NCBI RefSeq assembly: GCF_004336805.1
Contig: NZ_SJXM01000001.1
Span: 62,001 to 126,000, forward strand
DNA length: 64,000 bases
Reading direction: 5' to 3'
Source of the DNA: Aeromicrobium sp. IC_218
Lineage (GTDB): Bacteria > Actinomycetota > Actinomycetes > Propionibacteriales > Nocardioidaceae
Shown: positions 1 to 8,361 of the stretch, piece by piece
Position numbering within the stretch: the first letter of the stretch is position 1
How the letters are laid out: each line of letters opens with the position of its first letter
The notes under the pieces: model-generated
The model's database searches: none
The model's input: the letters and a program-made list of their open reading frames with translations, nothing else
Told to the model about the DNA's origin: nothing
Translations under genes and position numbers: made by a program

Positions 1-978
1 GACCAGCGCGAGCACGAGCACCAGCGAGGTGCCGGCGACCGTCGCGGTCGCGACGGCGCTGAGCGCCAGCACGCCCGGTGGCAGGGGCAGCAGGTCGCGC
101 ACGCGCAGCCCCAGTCCGAGCCCGAACATCGCCGCCGCGAGCAGCACCGACGCCGCCCCGTCGGCGACGTCGAGCACCGGGGCGGGCAGCACGTCCGCGG
201 TGCGCACGGCGACGGCCGCCGCGAACCCGGCCACGAACCACGGCACCACCGGGGTCCCGCGTGGCCGCCCGCCCGCGCCGGCGCCCCGGGCGACGACCGC
301 GTACACCGGCGCCAGCAGCAGCACGCGGGTGAGCTTCACGGCGGTGGCCACGGCCAGTGCGCCCGGTCCGAGCAGCGCCGCGGCCGCGACGACCTGGCCG
401 ACCTCGTGGATGCTGGCGCCCGCCCACACCGCGGCCTGGCGGTCGTCGAGGCCGAGGGCGGCGGCGGCCCACGGGACGAGCAGCACGAGGGCGGTGCCGT
501 GGACGGTCACGAGCGCCACGGTGACGGCCACGTCGCGCTCGCGCGGCCGCACGGCGTCCTCGACCGCGGCGACGGCCGCCGCGCCGCAGACCGAGAACCC
601 GGTGGCGACCAGGGCGGTCAGCCGCCGGTCCACGCCCAGCACGCGTCCCGCCGTCGTGGTGACGGCGAACGTCGTGGTGAGCGTCAGCACGACCACGGCG
701 ACCCCGCCGACCCCGACGTCCGCGACGCGGTCGAGCGGCAGGCGCAGCCCGAGCAGGACGATGCCGCCGCGCAGCAGCGCGCGGGTGACGGGTGCGTGCC
801 CGGCCAGCGGGCCGCGCCCGGCCCCGGGCGTGGCCGCGACGACCCCGCCCAGGACGAGCGCGAGCAGGAGCGGACCCGCCCACGGGACGACCAGGCTCAG
901 CCCGAGGGACGCGCCACCGGCGGCCAGCAGGACCACGACGGCGGGGCCGCGACGTGGCGGCGGGGTGGGCTTGAGCAC
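1..978 (-). CDS. YeiH/UPF0324 family putative sulfate exporter (partial)
   Basis: The visible 326 residues form a very hydrophobic multi-helix membrane protein whose C-terminus lies beyond the left window edge. Family landmarks are GFSVCGAAAVAAVE in a central helix and GASIHEVGQVVAAAALL further on, both typical of the YeiH/UPF0324 family; members are often listed as sulfate exporters, but the substrate is rarely shown. The GTG at 978 is chosen because GACGGT lies exactly 6 nt upstream, the spacing seen for many leaderless genes here. It is transcribed divergently from the LysR gene starting at 1049, the usual yeiH-lysR arrangement, so the LysR protein probably controls it. Family confidence is high; substrate is unknown. 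Confidence 0.8.
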   Translation of the reverse strand, partial: MLKPTPPPRRGPAVVVLLAAGGASLGLSLVVPWAGPLLLALVLGGVVAATPGAGRGPLAGHAPVTRALLRGGIVLLGLRLPLDRVADVGVGGVAVVVLTLTTTFAVTTTAGRVLGVDRRLTALVATGFSVCGAAAVAAVEDAVRPRERDVAVTVALVTVHGTALVLLVPWAAAALGLDDRQAAVWAGASIHEVGQVVAAAALLGPGALAVATAVKLTRVLLLAPVYAVVARGAGAGGRPRGTPVVPWFVAGFAAAVAVRTADVLPAPVLDVADGAASVLLAAAMFGLGLGLRVRDLLPLPPGVLALSAVATATVAGTSLVLVLALV

Positions 979-1035
979 CCGTCCACCGTCGCGCCGACGC
1001 GGCCGTGCCGGTAGACACCGCGACCGGGACGGGGT

Positions 1036-1050
1036 ATCACGTGAGGTGAT
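1036..1050. promoter_or_regulatory. LysR-type operator (T-N11-A) over the lysR start
   Basis: ATCACGTGAGGTGAT is a perfect 5-bp inverted repeat with a 5-bp centre and fits the T-N11-A rule for LysR-type regulators. It lies in the divergent yeiH/lysR gap and overlaps the lysR start codon (ATG at 1049), which suggests autoregulation by steric block. Inferred from pattern only. Confidence 0.5.
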
Positions 1051-1945
1051 GACTCCTCCCGACCTGGACGTGACCACCCTGCGGCTGCTCGTCGCGCTCG
1101 ATGAGCGCGGCAGCATCAACGCCGCCGCGGCGGCGCTCGGGCTCACCCAGCCCGCGGCCAGCGCCCGGGTGCGCGCCTTCGAGACCCGGTGGCGGCTCGC
1201 GGTCGTCCAGCGCTCGGCCCGGGGGTCGACGCTCACCACCGACGGACGCGCGGTGGTCGCCTGGGCGCGCCCGGTGCTGCACCACCTCGACACCATGCGC
1301 GAGGGGCTGGCGGCCATGAGCGCCGAGCGCGGCGGGGAGGTCGCGATCGCGGCGAGCCTCACCGTCGCCGAGTTCCTGCTGCCCCGGTGGATCGCCGAGC
1401 TGCGCTCGCGCCGGCCGGACCTGCAGCCCCGGCTGCAGGTGGTCAACAGCGCCCGCGTCGGCGAGCTCGTCCGCTCCGGGGCCGTCGACGTCGGCTTCAT
1501 CGAGACCGCCGCGCGGCCCACCGACCTGCAGACCCGCACCATCGGCCACGACCGGCTCGTGGTCGTCGTCGCGCCCGGCGACCCCTGGGCCCGGCGCCGG
1601 ACGCCGCTGGGTGCCGACGCGCTCGCCGCCCGGGCGTGGGTCATGCGCGAGCCGGGCAGCGGCACCCGCAGCACCTTCGAGACCGCCGTGCGCCGGCAGG
1701 TGGACGTGGCGCTCGAGGCCAGCAGCACCACCGCCCTCGTCGGCGCCGCCCTGGCCGGCATCGGGCCGGCCGTCGTGCCCGCGCGGGCCGTCGTCGCCGA
1801 GCTCGAGACCGGACGCCTGGTGCAGGTGCCGGTGGGGCTGGACCTGCGTCGTCCGCTCACCGCGGTCTGGCGCCCGCAGGAGCGCCTCCCCGACGCCGTC
1901 GGCGACCTCGTGCTCGTGGCGGTCGAGGCCACCCGGACCCCGTGA
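1049..1945 (+). CDS. LysR family transcriptional regulator
   Basis: 298-residue LysR-type regulator. The N-terminal winged helix-turn-helix covers about residues 5-65 (LDVTTLRLLVALDERGS, AAAALGLTQPAASARVRAFE); the rest is a periplasmic-binding-like effector domain (VAIAASLTVAEFLLP, GAVDVGFIE, MREPGSGTRSTFE). The effector domain resembles CysB/CbbR-type members that often sit next to yeiH. Start: ATG at 1049, with an in-frame GTG directly before it at 1046; the frame stays open far upstream, but that part is antisense to the transporter and is not coding. It is divergent from yeiH with a T-N11-A box overlapping its start. A strong hairpin follows the stop. Effector unknown. Confidence 0.9.
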   Translation: MTPPDLDVTTLRLLVALDERGSINAAAAALGLTQPAASARVRAFETRWRLAVVQRSARGSTLTTDGRAVVAWARPVLHHLDTMREGLAAMSAERGGEVAIAASLTVAEFLLPRWIAELRSRRPDLQPRLQVVNSARVGELVRSGAVDVGFIETAARPTDLQTRTIGHDRLVVVVAPGDPWARRRTPLGADALAARAWVMREPGSGTRSTFETAVRRQVDVALEASSTTALVGAALAGIGPAVVPARAVVAELETGRLVQVPVGLDLRRPLTAVWRPQERLPDAVGDLVLVAVEATRTP

Positions 1946-1951
1946 GACGGC

Positions 1952-1985
1952 GACGGGCCCCCGACCAGGTGGTCGGGGGCCCGTC
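1952..1985. terminator. Bidirectional hairpin terminator between lysR and ino1
   Basis: A perfect 16-bp inverted repeat (arm GACGGGCCCCCGACCA) with a 2-nt centre starts 6 nt after the lysR stop and lies 20 nt from the ino1 stop on the other strand. It has no U-tract, as is usual in GC-rich actinobacteria. It can serve both convergent genes. Confidence 0.75.
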
Positions 1986-2004
1986 GTCAGGCTGCGAGCA
2001 GCGC

Positions 2005-3096
2005 TCAGCGCTCCTCTTCACCGCGGATGAACGCCTCGAGGGAGGCGCGGCCGTGGTCGTCGGCGCGCTGCACCGGCGGGCTCTTCATCAGGTAGGACGA
2101 GGCGCTCAGCAGGGCGCCGCCGATGCCGCGGTCCTTGGCGATCTTCGCCGCGCGGATGGCGTCGATGATGATGCCGGCCGAGTTCGGCGAGTCCCAGACC
2201 TCGAGCTTGTACTCCAGGTTCAGCGGGACGTCGCCGAAGGCGCGGCCCTCGAGGCGGACGTAGGCCCACTTGCGGTCGTCCAGCCACGCGACGTAGTCGC
2301 TCGGGCCGATGTGGACGTTGCGGTCGTGGACCTTGCCCGACAGCTCGCCGGTCAGGTTCGAGGTGACGGCCTGGGTCTTGGAGACCTTCTTGGACTCCAG
2401 GCGCTCGCGCTCGAGCATGTTCTTGAAGTCCATGTTGCCGCCGACGTTCAGCTGGTACGTGCGGTCCAGCGTGACGCCGCGGTCCTCGAACAGCTTGGCC
2501 ATGACGCGGTGCGTGATGGTCGCGCCGACCTGGCTCTTGATGTCGTCGCCGATGATCGGGACGCCCGCGTCCTCGAACTTCTTGGCCCACTCGGGGTCGG
2601 AGGCGATGAAGACGGGCAGCGCGTTGACGAAGGCGACGCCGGCGTCGATGGCGCACTGCGCGTAGAACTTGTCCGCCTCCTCCGAGCCGACCGGCAGGTA
2701 GGACACGAGCACGTCGGCCTGGGTGTCCTTGAGCACCTGGACGACGTCGACCGGGTCGGCGGCCGACTCCTCGATCGTCTCGCGGTAGTACTTGCCCAGG
2801 CCGTCCAGCGTGTGGCCGCGCTGCACCTCGACGCCCAGCGTGGGGACGTCGCAGATCTTGATGGTGTTGTTCTCGGAGGCGCCGATGGCCTCGGAGAGGT
2901 CCTTGCCGACCTTCTTGTCGTCGACGTCGAACGCGGCGACGAACTGGACGTCGCTGACGTGGTACTCGCCGAACTGGACGTGCATCAGGCCGGGCACCTG
3001 GCCGTCGGCCGGGGCGTCCTTGTAGTACGTCACGCCCTGGACCAGGGACGTCGCGCAGTTGCCGACGCCCACGATCGCTACTCGAACCGAACCCAT
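2005..3096 (-). CDS. ino1: Inositol-3-phosphate synthase
   Basis: 363 residues, the usual length of the short actinobacterial/archaeal type. It converts glucose 6-phosphate to L-myo-inositol 1-phosphate with NAD, feeding mycothiol and phosphatidylinositol synthesis. Seen: N-terminal Rossmann motif [18 protein letters not shown], the [12 protein letters not shown] and [15 protein letters not shown] stretches, [15 protein letters not shown] and [13 protein letters not shown], all characteristic of Ino1, and the C-terminal [18 protein letters not shown] start; the padR stop lies 12 bp upstream, so the two form a padR-ino1 operon, the common arrangement in this group. The PadR protein may therefore also influence inositol supply. 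Confidence 0.95.
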   Translation of the reverse strand: MGSVRVAIVGVGNCATSLVQGVTYYKDAPADGQVPGLMHVQFGEYHVSDVQFVAAFDVDDKKVGKDLSEAIGASENNTIKICDVPTLGVEVQRGHTLDGLGKYYRETIEESAADPVDVVQVLKDTQADVLVSYLPVGSEEADKFYAQCAIDAGVAFVNALPVFIASDPEWAKKFEDAGVPIIGDDIKSQVGATITHRVMAKLFEDRGVTLDRTYQLNVGGNMDFKNMLERERLESKKVSKTQAVTSNLTGELSGKVHDRNVHIGPSDYVAWLDDRKWAYVRLEGRAFGDVPLNLEYKLEVWDSPNSAGIIIDAIRAAKIAKDRGIGGALLSASSYLMKSPPVQRADDHGRASLEAFIRGEEER

Positions 3097-3108
3097 GGGT
3101 CCTCCGTG

Positions 3109-3696
3109 TTACTCGTTGACGGTGTCGGGGCGCGGCGACGTCTGTGCCGCCCGCTCCCGGTCGATGAGCTCGGTGAGCCATCGGATCTCGAGCTCGGCGA
3201 GCTCGAGACGGTGTCGCTGGCGCTCCAGGCGGTAGGCGTCCTTGCCTCGCCGGCGCGTGGTGTACGCGCGGCGGATCCGCTCGAGCTTCTCCTCCAGCCG
3301 GGCGCGGCGGCCCTCCAGCACGCGGATGCGTGTGGCGACCGCGACCCGGGAGAAGAACGCGAACCGCACGTCGAAGCTCTCGTCGTCCCACGTGCTCGGC
3401 CCGGCGTCCTCCAGCAGCTCGGCGAAGCGGTCCTTGCCGTCGCCGGTGAGCTGGTAGACGATCCGGGCCTTGCGGCCGCGGGCGAGCGCGTCGGCCTCGG
3501 GCAGCGCGGGCGTCTCGGCCTGGATGGATCCGGCCGCGACGAGCGCCTTGAGGGTGGGGTAGAGCGTGCCGTACGACAGCACGCGTCCCCAGCCGAGGAC
3601 CACGTTGAGCTCCTTGCGCAGCTCGTAGCCGTGCATCGGCGCCTCGTGCAGCAGGCCGAGGACGGCCAGCTCCAGCGCGTTGCTGCGTCGTGCCAC
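3109..3696 (-). CDS. PadR family transcriptional regulator
   Basis: 195-residue PadR regulator. The N-terminal winged helix (about residues 1-85: ELAVLGLLHEAPMHGYELRK, SYGTLYPTLKALVAAGSI, YQLTGDGKDRF) is followed by a charged helical dimerisation region. The GTG at 3696 is chosen because GGAGG sits 7 nt before it and because PadR proteins start just before this helix; an upstream in-frame ATG at 3747 would add 17 unrelated residues and overlap the operator-like repeat. It sits directly upstream of ino1, as in many actinobacteria, where such PadR proteins are linked to ino1 and cell-wall genes. The ligand is unknown. Confidence 0.88.
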   Translation of the reverse strand: MARRSNALELAVLGLLHEAPMHGYELRKELNVVLGWGRVLSYGTLYPTLKALVAAGSIQAETPALPEADALARGRKARIVYQLTGDGKDRFAELLEDAGPSTWDDESFDVRFAFFSRVAVATRIRVLEGRRARLEEKLERIRRAYTTRRRGKDAYRLERQRHRLELAELEIRWLTELIDRERAAQTSPRPDTVNE

Positions 3697-3727
3697 GTCC
3701 ACTCCTCCCACTCGATGCGCCGTTCGC

Positions 3728-3744
3728 GTTATATCGAGACGATA
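3728..3744 (-). promoter_or_regulatory. padR-ino1 promoter with operator-like inverted repeat
   Basis: On the minus strand TATAAC (3728-3733) is a good -10 hexamer. It overlaps the inverted repeat TATCG-TCT-CGATA (3732-3744), and ATGT lies just upstream of that repeat, reminiscent of PadR sites. The layout suggests PadR autorepression. It is read from pattern only. Confidence 0.4.
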
Positions 3745-3872
3745 CATCGAGAGGGTGTGTTCGGGAACACCCCACGCTCACGACTCTCGATTTTGTGGCT
3801 CGATCCGCCACACTGGACCGGATGTCGTGCCGGTCCTCGGACGGGTGCGGCCCTGTGCAACGTCCTCGAACG

Positions 3873-6131
3873 ATGGAGAAGCCCGGAGTGAAGAAGCTCG
3901 CGCGCAAGATCAGCGGCACCGGAAAGTCGTGGTGGGTCTCGACCCTCCGCTGGCTCGCCGTGCTCTTCTCCCTGGGTCTCGTCCTGGGTGTGGCCACGCT
4001 GTTCGCGCTGTACCAGCTCATCGACGTCCCCAGTGCGAACGCCGACTTCAAGACGCAGACCACGAAGGTCTACTACAGCGACGGCAAGTCCCAGATCGGC
4101 AGCTTCGCCACCCAGGACCGCGAGTCCATCGACTTCGAGCAGATGCCCGAGACCATCCGCGCGGCCGTCATTGCCGCCGAGGACCGGACGTTCTACGACA
4201 ACGAGGGCATCGACTTCAAGGGCATCCTGCGCGCGGTGCGCAACAACACCACGAGCGGCGAGATCACCAGCGGTGGCTCGACCATCACGCAGCAGTACGT
4301 GAAGGTGCTCTACCTCAACCAGGAGCGCTCCTACAGCCGCAAGGTCAAGGAGGCGATCCTGTCGCTCAAGATCTCGCGCCAGCAGAGCAAGGAGGAGATC
4401 CTCCAGGGCTACCTGAACACGATCTACTTCGGCAACGGCGCGTACGGCGTGCAGGTCGCGTCCAAGACGTACTTCGGCCACAGCGCGTCCAAGCTCCAGG
4501 TCGACGAGGCCGCGGCCCTGGCCACGGTCATCAACAACCCCAGCTACTACGACCCGTACTCCGAGGACGTCGAGACGCGGATGATGCCGCGCTACCGCTA
4601 CGTCCTGTCGGGCATGCTCAAGGCCGGCGCGATCAGCCAGGCCGACTACGACAAGTACGCCGAGAAGCTGCCCACGTTCAAGAAGAAGACCAACAGCGGC
4701 CGCTACAAGGGCACGCGCGGGTTCCTGCTCGACCTCGTGCGCAAGAAGCTGGTCGGCCTGGGCTACACCGACGCCCAGATCGACGGCGGCGGTCTGCGCA
4801 TCGTCACCACCTTCGACCGGAAGATGCAGAACGCGGCGGTCGAGGCCGTGCGCGAGTCGCGTCCCGACGGGCTCAAGGAGCTGCACCAGGCGCTGGTCAC
4901 CATCCAGCCCGGCACCGGTGCGGTGAAGGCGATGTTCGGCGGCGACGACTTCCTCAAGAGCCAGCTCAACTGGGCCACGCTCGGCGCCCAGCCCGGCTCG
5001 ACGTTCAAGGTGTTCGGCGTCATCGCCGCCCTCGACAACGGCTTCAGCCTCAAGACCCAGCTCGACGGAAACTCGCCCTACCGCCTGCCCGGCAGCAGCG
5101 TGACGATCGGCAACCAGGGCGACTCCGGCGGCCAGTCCTTCGGACGCGTGCCGCTCGAGCGCGCCACCGAGGAGTCGATCAACACCGCGTTCGTCGACCT
5201 GACCGTCCAGATGGAGGACGGCCCGGACAAGATCGTCAAGGCCGCCCGCGACGCCGGCGTCAGCGAGCGCGCCCTGTCGGTCTACGACGACGAGAACGTC
5301 CGCGGCGTCGTGACGTCGCTGGGCACCGAGGTCATCCCGACCATCGACATGGCCAACGCGTACGCGACGCTCGCCGCCGAGGGCAAGCGCTCGGAGTGGT
5401 ACGTCGTCAAGCGGGTCGAGTCGCCCGAGAAGCGGGTGCTCTACAAGCACGACGCCCGCCCCAAGCAGTCCATCGACGAAGACGTCGCCGCCGACACGCT
5501 CAAGGCGCTCCAGGGCGTCGTCAGCAACGGCACCGGCACCAACGGCCGCACCGTCTGCCCCACCGCGGGCAAGACGGGCACGGCGACCGCCGGCCCGCGC
5601 AAGGACCAGCACGTGTCGTCGTCGTGGTTCGTCGGCACGACCCCGAAGCTCACCACCGCCGTCATGTACAACCGCGGCAAGGGCAACGAGGACCTCGAGG
5701 GCTACATGCCCACGTTCTACGGCGGCCAGTACCCGGCCAAGACCTTCGCCAACTACATGAACAAGGTCCTGGACTCCTCCGACTGCGGCTCGTTCCCCCC
5801 GCCGGCCAACATCAAGGCCGACCAGGGCACCGACTACGTCGCGCCGGCGCCGACCTGCGGCGACGGCAAGCGCTACAGCAGCTCGGCCGGCGAGTGCGTC
5901 AGCACCGTGCCCGACTGCAAGGACGGCGAGACGCTCAACAAGGGCAAGTCCAAGTGCGTCAAGGAGGAAGAGGAGGAGGAGAAGCCCGAGCCGACGCCGA
6001 CGAAGCCGACGCCGGTGAAGCCGACTCCGACCCAGCCGACGCAGCCCACCCCGACGCAGCCGACCCCGACGACGCCGCCGGTCACCCCGAACCCGGGCGG
6101 CGGCGGCCCGGCCGCCCCGAGCGGCCAGTAG
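3873..6131 (+). CDS. Class A penicillin-binding protein (transglycosylase/transpeptidase)
   Basis: 752 residues, bifunctional peptidoglycan synthase of the PonA type. In order: a short basic cytoplasmic end, one membrane helix (about residues 30-50, LAVLFSLGLVLGVATLFALY), a GT51 glycosyltransferase domain with the catalytic Glu in AAEDRTFYDNEGID (about residue 102) and GGSTITQQYVK, and a transpeptidase domain with SxxK in GSTFKVF (about 375), SxN in SINTAF (about 434) and KTG in GKTGTATA (about 566). The tail is a run of glutamates followed by Pro/Thr repeats. ATG at 3873 is annotated, but GTG at 3888 has a better ribosome site (GGAGAAG, 6 nt before). The stop lies 1 bp from that of the convergent racemase-like gene. 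Confidence 0.93.
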   Translation: MEKPGVKKLARKISGTGKSWWVSTLRWLAVLFSLGLVLGVATLFALYQLIDVPSANADFKTQTTKVYYSDGKSQIGSFATQDRESIDFEQMPETIRAAVIAAEDRTFYDNEGIDFKGILRAVRNNTTSGEITSGGSTITQQYVKVLYLNQERSYSRKVKEAILSLKISRQQSKEEILQGYLNTIYFGNGAYGVQVASKTYFGHSASKLQVDEAAALATVINNPSYYDPYSEDVETRMMPRYRYVLSGMLKAGAISQADYDKYAEKLPTFKKKTNSGRYKGTRGFLLDLVRKKLVGLGYTDAQIDGGGLRIVTTFDRKMQNAAVEAVRESRPDGLKELHQALVTIQPGTGAVKAMFGGDDFLKSQLNWATLGAQPGSTFKVFGVIAALDNGFSLKTQLDGNSPYRLPGSSVTIGNQGDSGGQSFGRVPLERATEESINTAFVDLTVQMEDGPDKIVKAARDAGVSERALSVYDDENVRGVVTSLGTEVIPTIDMANAYATLAAEGKRSEWYVVKRVESPEKRVLYKHDARPKQSIDEDVAADTLKALQGVVSNGTGTNGRTVCPTAGKTGTATAGPRKDQHVSSSWFVGTTPKLTTAVMYNRGKGNEDLEGYMPTFYGGQYPAKTFANYMNKVLDSSDCGSFPPPANIKADQGTDYVAPAPTCGDGKRYSSSAGECVSTVPDCKDGETLNKGKSKCVKEEEEEEKPEPTPTKPTPVKPTPTQPTQPTPTQPTPTTPPVTPNPGGGGPAAPSGQ

Positions 6132-6132
6132 G

Positions 6133-7167
6133 TCAGTCGATCACCACGGCGTCGAAGGACGCCGTGGTGAACCGCACCGAGGCGGTGACCTCGTCGCCCA
6201 CGGCGGGCGGGGTCACCGACTCGGGCAGCAGCACGAGGCTGACGTGCATGTGCGGCGGCTCGGCGAACCAGCGCTGCCGGCCGCCGACCACGAACGGCGA
6301 CAGCGACAGCCCGGCGGCCTCCAGGCCGCCGCGAGCGACGGACTTGCCCCGCTGCACGACGCCGCTGACCGCCTTGGGCGCCTCCAGGCCGATGCCGTGG
6401 CTGGTGCCGCCGGCCACGACGAGCAGGTAGCCGCCGCGCGGCACCGGGCGCTGCCGGTAGCCGATCCGCTCGCCCCGCTCGACCTGGTGGACGTCCAGCA
6501 CGTGGGCGCGCACCGAGAGGGCGCCCGGGTCGCCGAGCCACAGCGACGTGCCGATCCGGGGCCGGATCGTCAGGTGCGGCCGACGCGAGGCCAGCTCCGC
6601 GTGCTCGGCCGGGTCCAGGTGCGAGACGAGCACGGTCGTGGTGTCCAGGCGGGACGCCTCGAGCGCCGCGACCCAGCTCTCGGCCTCGGCCAGGTGGCCG
6701 CGTCCGAGCGGCAGGTGCAGCGCGAAGCCCTCGACCTGCAGGTCGCCGAGCGCGGCGACCGCGGCGGCGATCTCGTGCCGGTCCAGCCCGTGGCGCGACA
6801 TGGACGTCTCGCCCTCGACCACCACGCGGGTGCCGGCCGGAGCGGTGGCCGCGAGCGCCGCGACGTCCTCGACCCGCCCGACGGTGTGCACGACCCGCGG
6901 GCCGAGCACGACGTCGTCCAGGAACGGACGCCACGGGGTCAGCACCAGCACGTCGCCGGCGAAGTCCTGCAGGGCGCCGGGCACCTCGGCGTAGGTGCCG
7001 ACGGCGATCATGTCGACGCCGAGCGCCGCGGCCTCGCGGGCCAGGACGTCGCGGCCGAAGCCGTAGCCGTTGCCCTTCACCACCGGGACGATGCCCGGGT
7101 GGTCGGCCGCGTGCTGGCGCAGGTGGGCGCGCCAGCGCGCCCCGTCGACGTGAAGCCGGAAGCTCAT
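6133..7167 (-). CDS. Alanine-racemase-like PLP protein paired with FemX
   Basis: 344 residues. The N-terminal PLP-binding barrel of the alanine racemase fold is visible, with the expected Schiff-base lysine in VVKGNGYGFGRD (Lys31; classical Alr has K-A-N/D-A-Y-G-H-G). Barrel strands continue through EGETSMSRHGL and IRPRIGTSLWLG. The C-terminal region is shorter and diverged: ERIGYRQRP stands where Alr usually has its catalytic Tyr in a GYGG context. It is therefore a racemase-like protein rather than a certain housekeeping Alr. Its ATG overlaps the stop of the upstream FemX-type gene by 4 nt, so the two are translationally coupled. Inferred role: supplying or checking the D/L amino acid used in the peptidoglycan cross-bridge. 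Confidence 0.8.
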   Translation of the reverse strand: MSFRLHVDGARWRAHLRQHAADHPGIVPVVKGNGYGFGRDVLAREAAALGVDMIAVGTYAEVPGALQDFAGDVLVLTPWRPFLDDVVLGPRVVHTVGRVEDVAALAATAPAGTRVVVEGETSMSRHGLDRHEIAAAVAALGDLQVEGFALHLPLGRGHLAEAESWVAALEASRLDTTTVLVSHLDPAEHAELASRRPHLTIRPRIGTSLWLGDPGALSVRAHVLDVHQVERGERIGYRQRPVPRGGYLLVVAGGTSHGIGLEAPKAVSGVVQRGKSVARGGLEAAGLSLSPFVVGGRQRWFAEPPHMHVSLVLLPESVTPPAVGDEVTASVRFTTASFDAVVID

Positions 7168-8285
7168 CCGCGCCTCCCCATGTAGACCGTGAACGCCTTG
7201 TGCAGCACGCGGTTGATCGGCAGGTCCCACTCGCCCAGGTACTCCACGGCCTCGCCGCCGGTGCCGACCTTGAACTGGATCAGGCCGCGGTGCGGGTCGT
7301 CGGAGGAGATGGTGTCGGTGATGCCGCGCAGGTCGTAGACGGTCGCACCGGCCGCCAGGGCGTCGCGGATCATCTGCCACTGCACGGCGTTCGAGCCGCG
7401 CACGTCGCGCTTCTCGGTGGTCGAGGCGCCGTAGGAGTACCAGGCGTGCTCGCCGACGCGCACCAGCGTGGTCGCGGCGACGAGGTCGCCCTCGTGGTGC
7501 GCGAGGTAGAGCGTGAGCCGCTCCGGGTCCTCGGCGGTCAGGGCGTCCCACATGCGCTCGAAGTACGACAGCGGTCGCGGCGTGAAGTGGTCACGCTCGG
7601 CGGTCTCGACGTAGACCCGGTGGAAGTCGGCCAGGTCGGCGCGCGTGCCGCGGGTGACCTCGACGCCGTTCTTGGCCGCCTTCTTGATGTTGCGGCGCCA
7701 CAGCTGGTTCATGCCGGCCAGGACCTCGTCCTCGGTGCGCCCGGCCAGCGGCAGCTGGAAGTTGAACGCAGGCTGCCCGGCCGAGAAGCCGCCGGTCGTG
7801 GGCACCGGCGTCCAGCCGGCGGCCACGAGGGCGTCGCGGACGGCCTCGGCCGCGGGGTCGGCCTCGTCGGCCGGCACCTCGCCGAGGGTGTTGAGACCGT
7901 CGTCGGCCAGCGCCTTCTTGATCGTGTCGGCGTGCCAGCGGCGGCGCACCACGGGCGGGCCCATGCGGATGCCGAACGCGTGCGACGCCTTGAGGTGCGT
8001 GCGCAGCGGGGTCAGCCAGTCGTCCAGCGTGGCCGCGTCCCAGGCGATCGCCGGTCCCTCGGGCAGGTAGGCGAGGTAGCGGTCGAGCTTGGGCACCTTG
8101 CGGTAGAGCACCAGGCCGGCACCGACGAGCTCGTCGCCCTCGAACCAGCCGACGGACTCGTTGCGCCACTCGTTCTTCACCTGCCCCCACGCCGGGGTCT
8201 GCAGGAAGCTCGCGGACGGCTGCGTGCGCAGGAACGCCAGGTGCTGCTCAGGGGTGATCGGTCGGACGCGCAGGGGTCGGGTCAC
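7164..8285 (-). CDS. FemX/MurM-type peptidoglycan bridge aminoacyltransferase
   Basis: 373-residue FemABX-family transferase, which moves an amino acid from aminoacyl-tRNA onto the stem peptide of lipid II at the inner face of the membrane. Two GNAT-like halves are apparent; typical stretches are SFLQTPAWGQVKNEW, MNQLWRRNIKKAAKNG, FHRVYVETAERDHF, YSYGASTTEKRDV, NAVQWQMIRDALAAGATVYDL and GLIQFKVGTGGEAVEYLG near the C-terminus. The GTG at 8285 follows a TAGCCT box with a 6-nt gap, so the transcript is probably leaderless. It is the first gene of a two-gene operon with the racemase-like protein. Which amino acid it adds cannot be read from the sequence. Confidence 0.9.
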   Translation of the reverse strand: MTRPLRVRPITPEQHLAFLRTQPSASFLQTPAWGQVKNEWRNESVGWFEGDELVGAGLVLYRKVPKLDRYLAYLPEGPAIAWDAATLDDWLTPLRTHLKASHAFGIRMGPPVVRRRWHADTIKKALADDGLNTLGEVPADEADPAAEAVRDALVAAGWTPVPTTGGFSAGQPAFNFQLPLAGRTEDEVLAGMNQLWRRNIKKAAKNGVEVTRGTRADLADFHRVYVETAERDHFTPRPLSYFERMWDALTAEDPERLTLYLAHHEGDLVAATTLVRVGEHAWYSYGASTTEKRDVRGSNAVQWQMIRDALAAGATVYDLRGITDTISSDDPHRGLIQFKVGTGGEAVEYLGEWDLPINRVLHKAFTVYMGRRG

Positions 8286-8320
8286 CCGTCGAGGCTACCA
8301 ACCTGGGCTTCTGAGGAGAT

Positions 8321-8339
8321 GTCGGTTAGCCTTCCCTAA
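8321..8339 (+). promoter_or_regulatory. DtxR/IdeR-type iron box upstream of siderophore-interacting protein
   Basis: GTCGGTTAGCCTTCCCTAA matches 15 of 19 positions of the DtxR/IdeR consensus TTAGGTTAGCCTAACCTAA. It lies 22 bp before the ATG of the siderophore-interacting protein, where an iron-loaded repressor would block transcription. It also sits about 24 bp upstream of the divergent FemX -10 box. Confidence 0.75.
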
Positions 8340-8361
8340 GTAGTCCGCCGAGAGGAACCCC

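Noticed and set aside
29-1048. The 340-codon open extension upstream of the LysR start
   Set aside because: It is antisense to the YeiH-type gene, which shows clear family motifs, and its translation is Ala/Thr/Pro/Arg-rich without structure.
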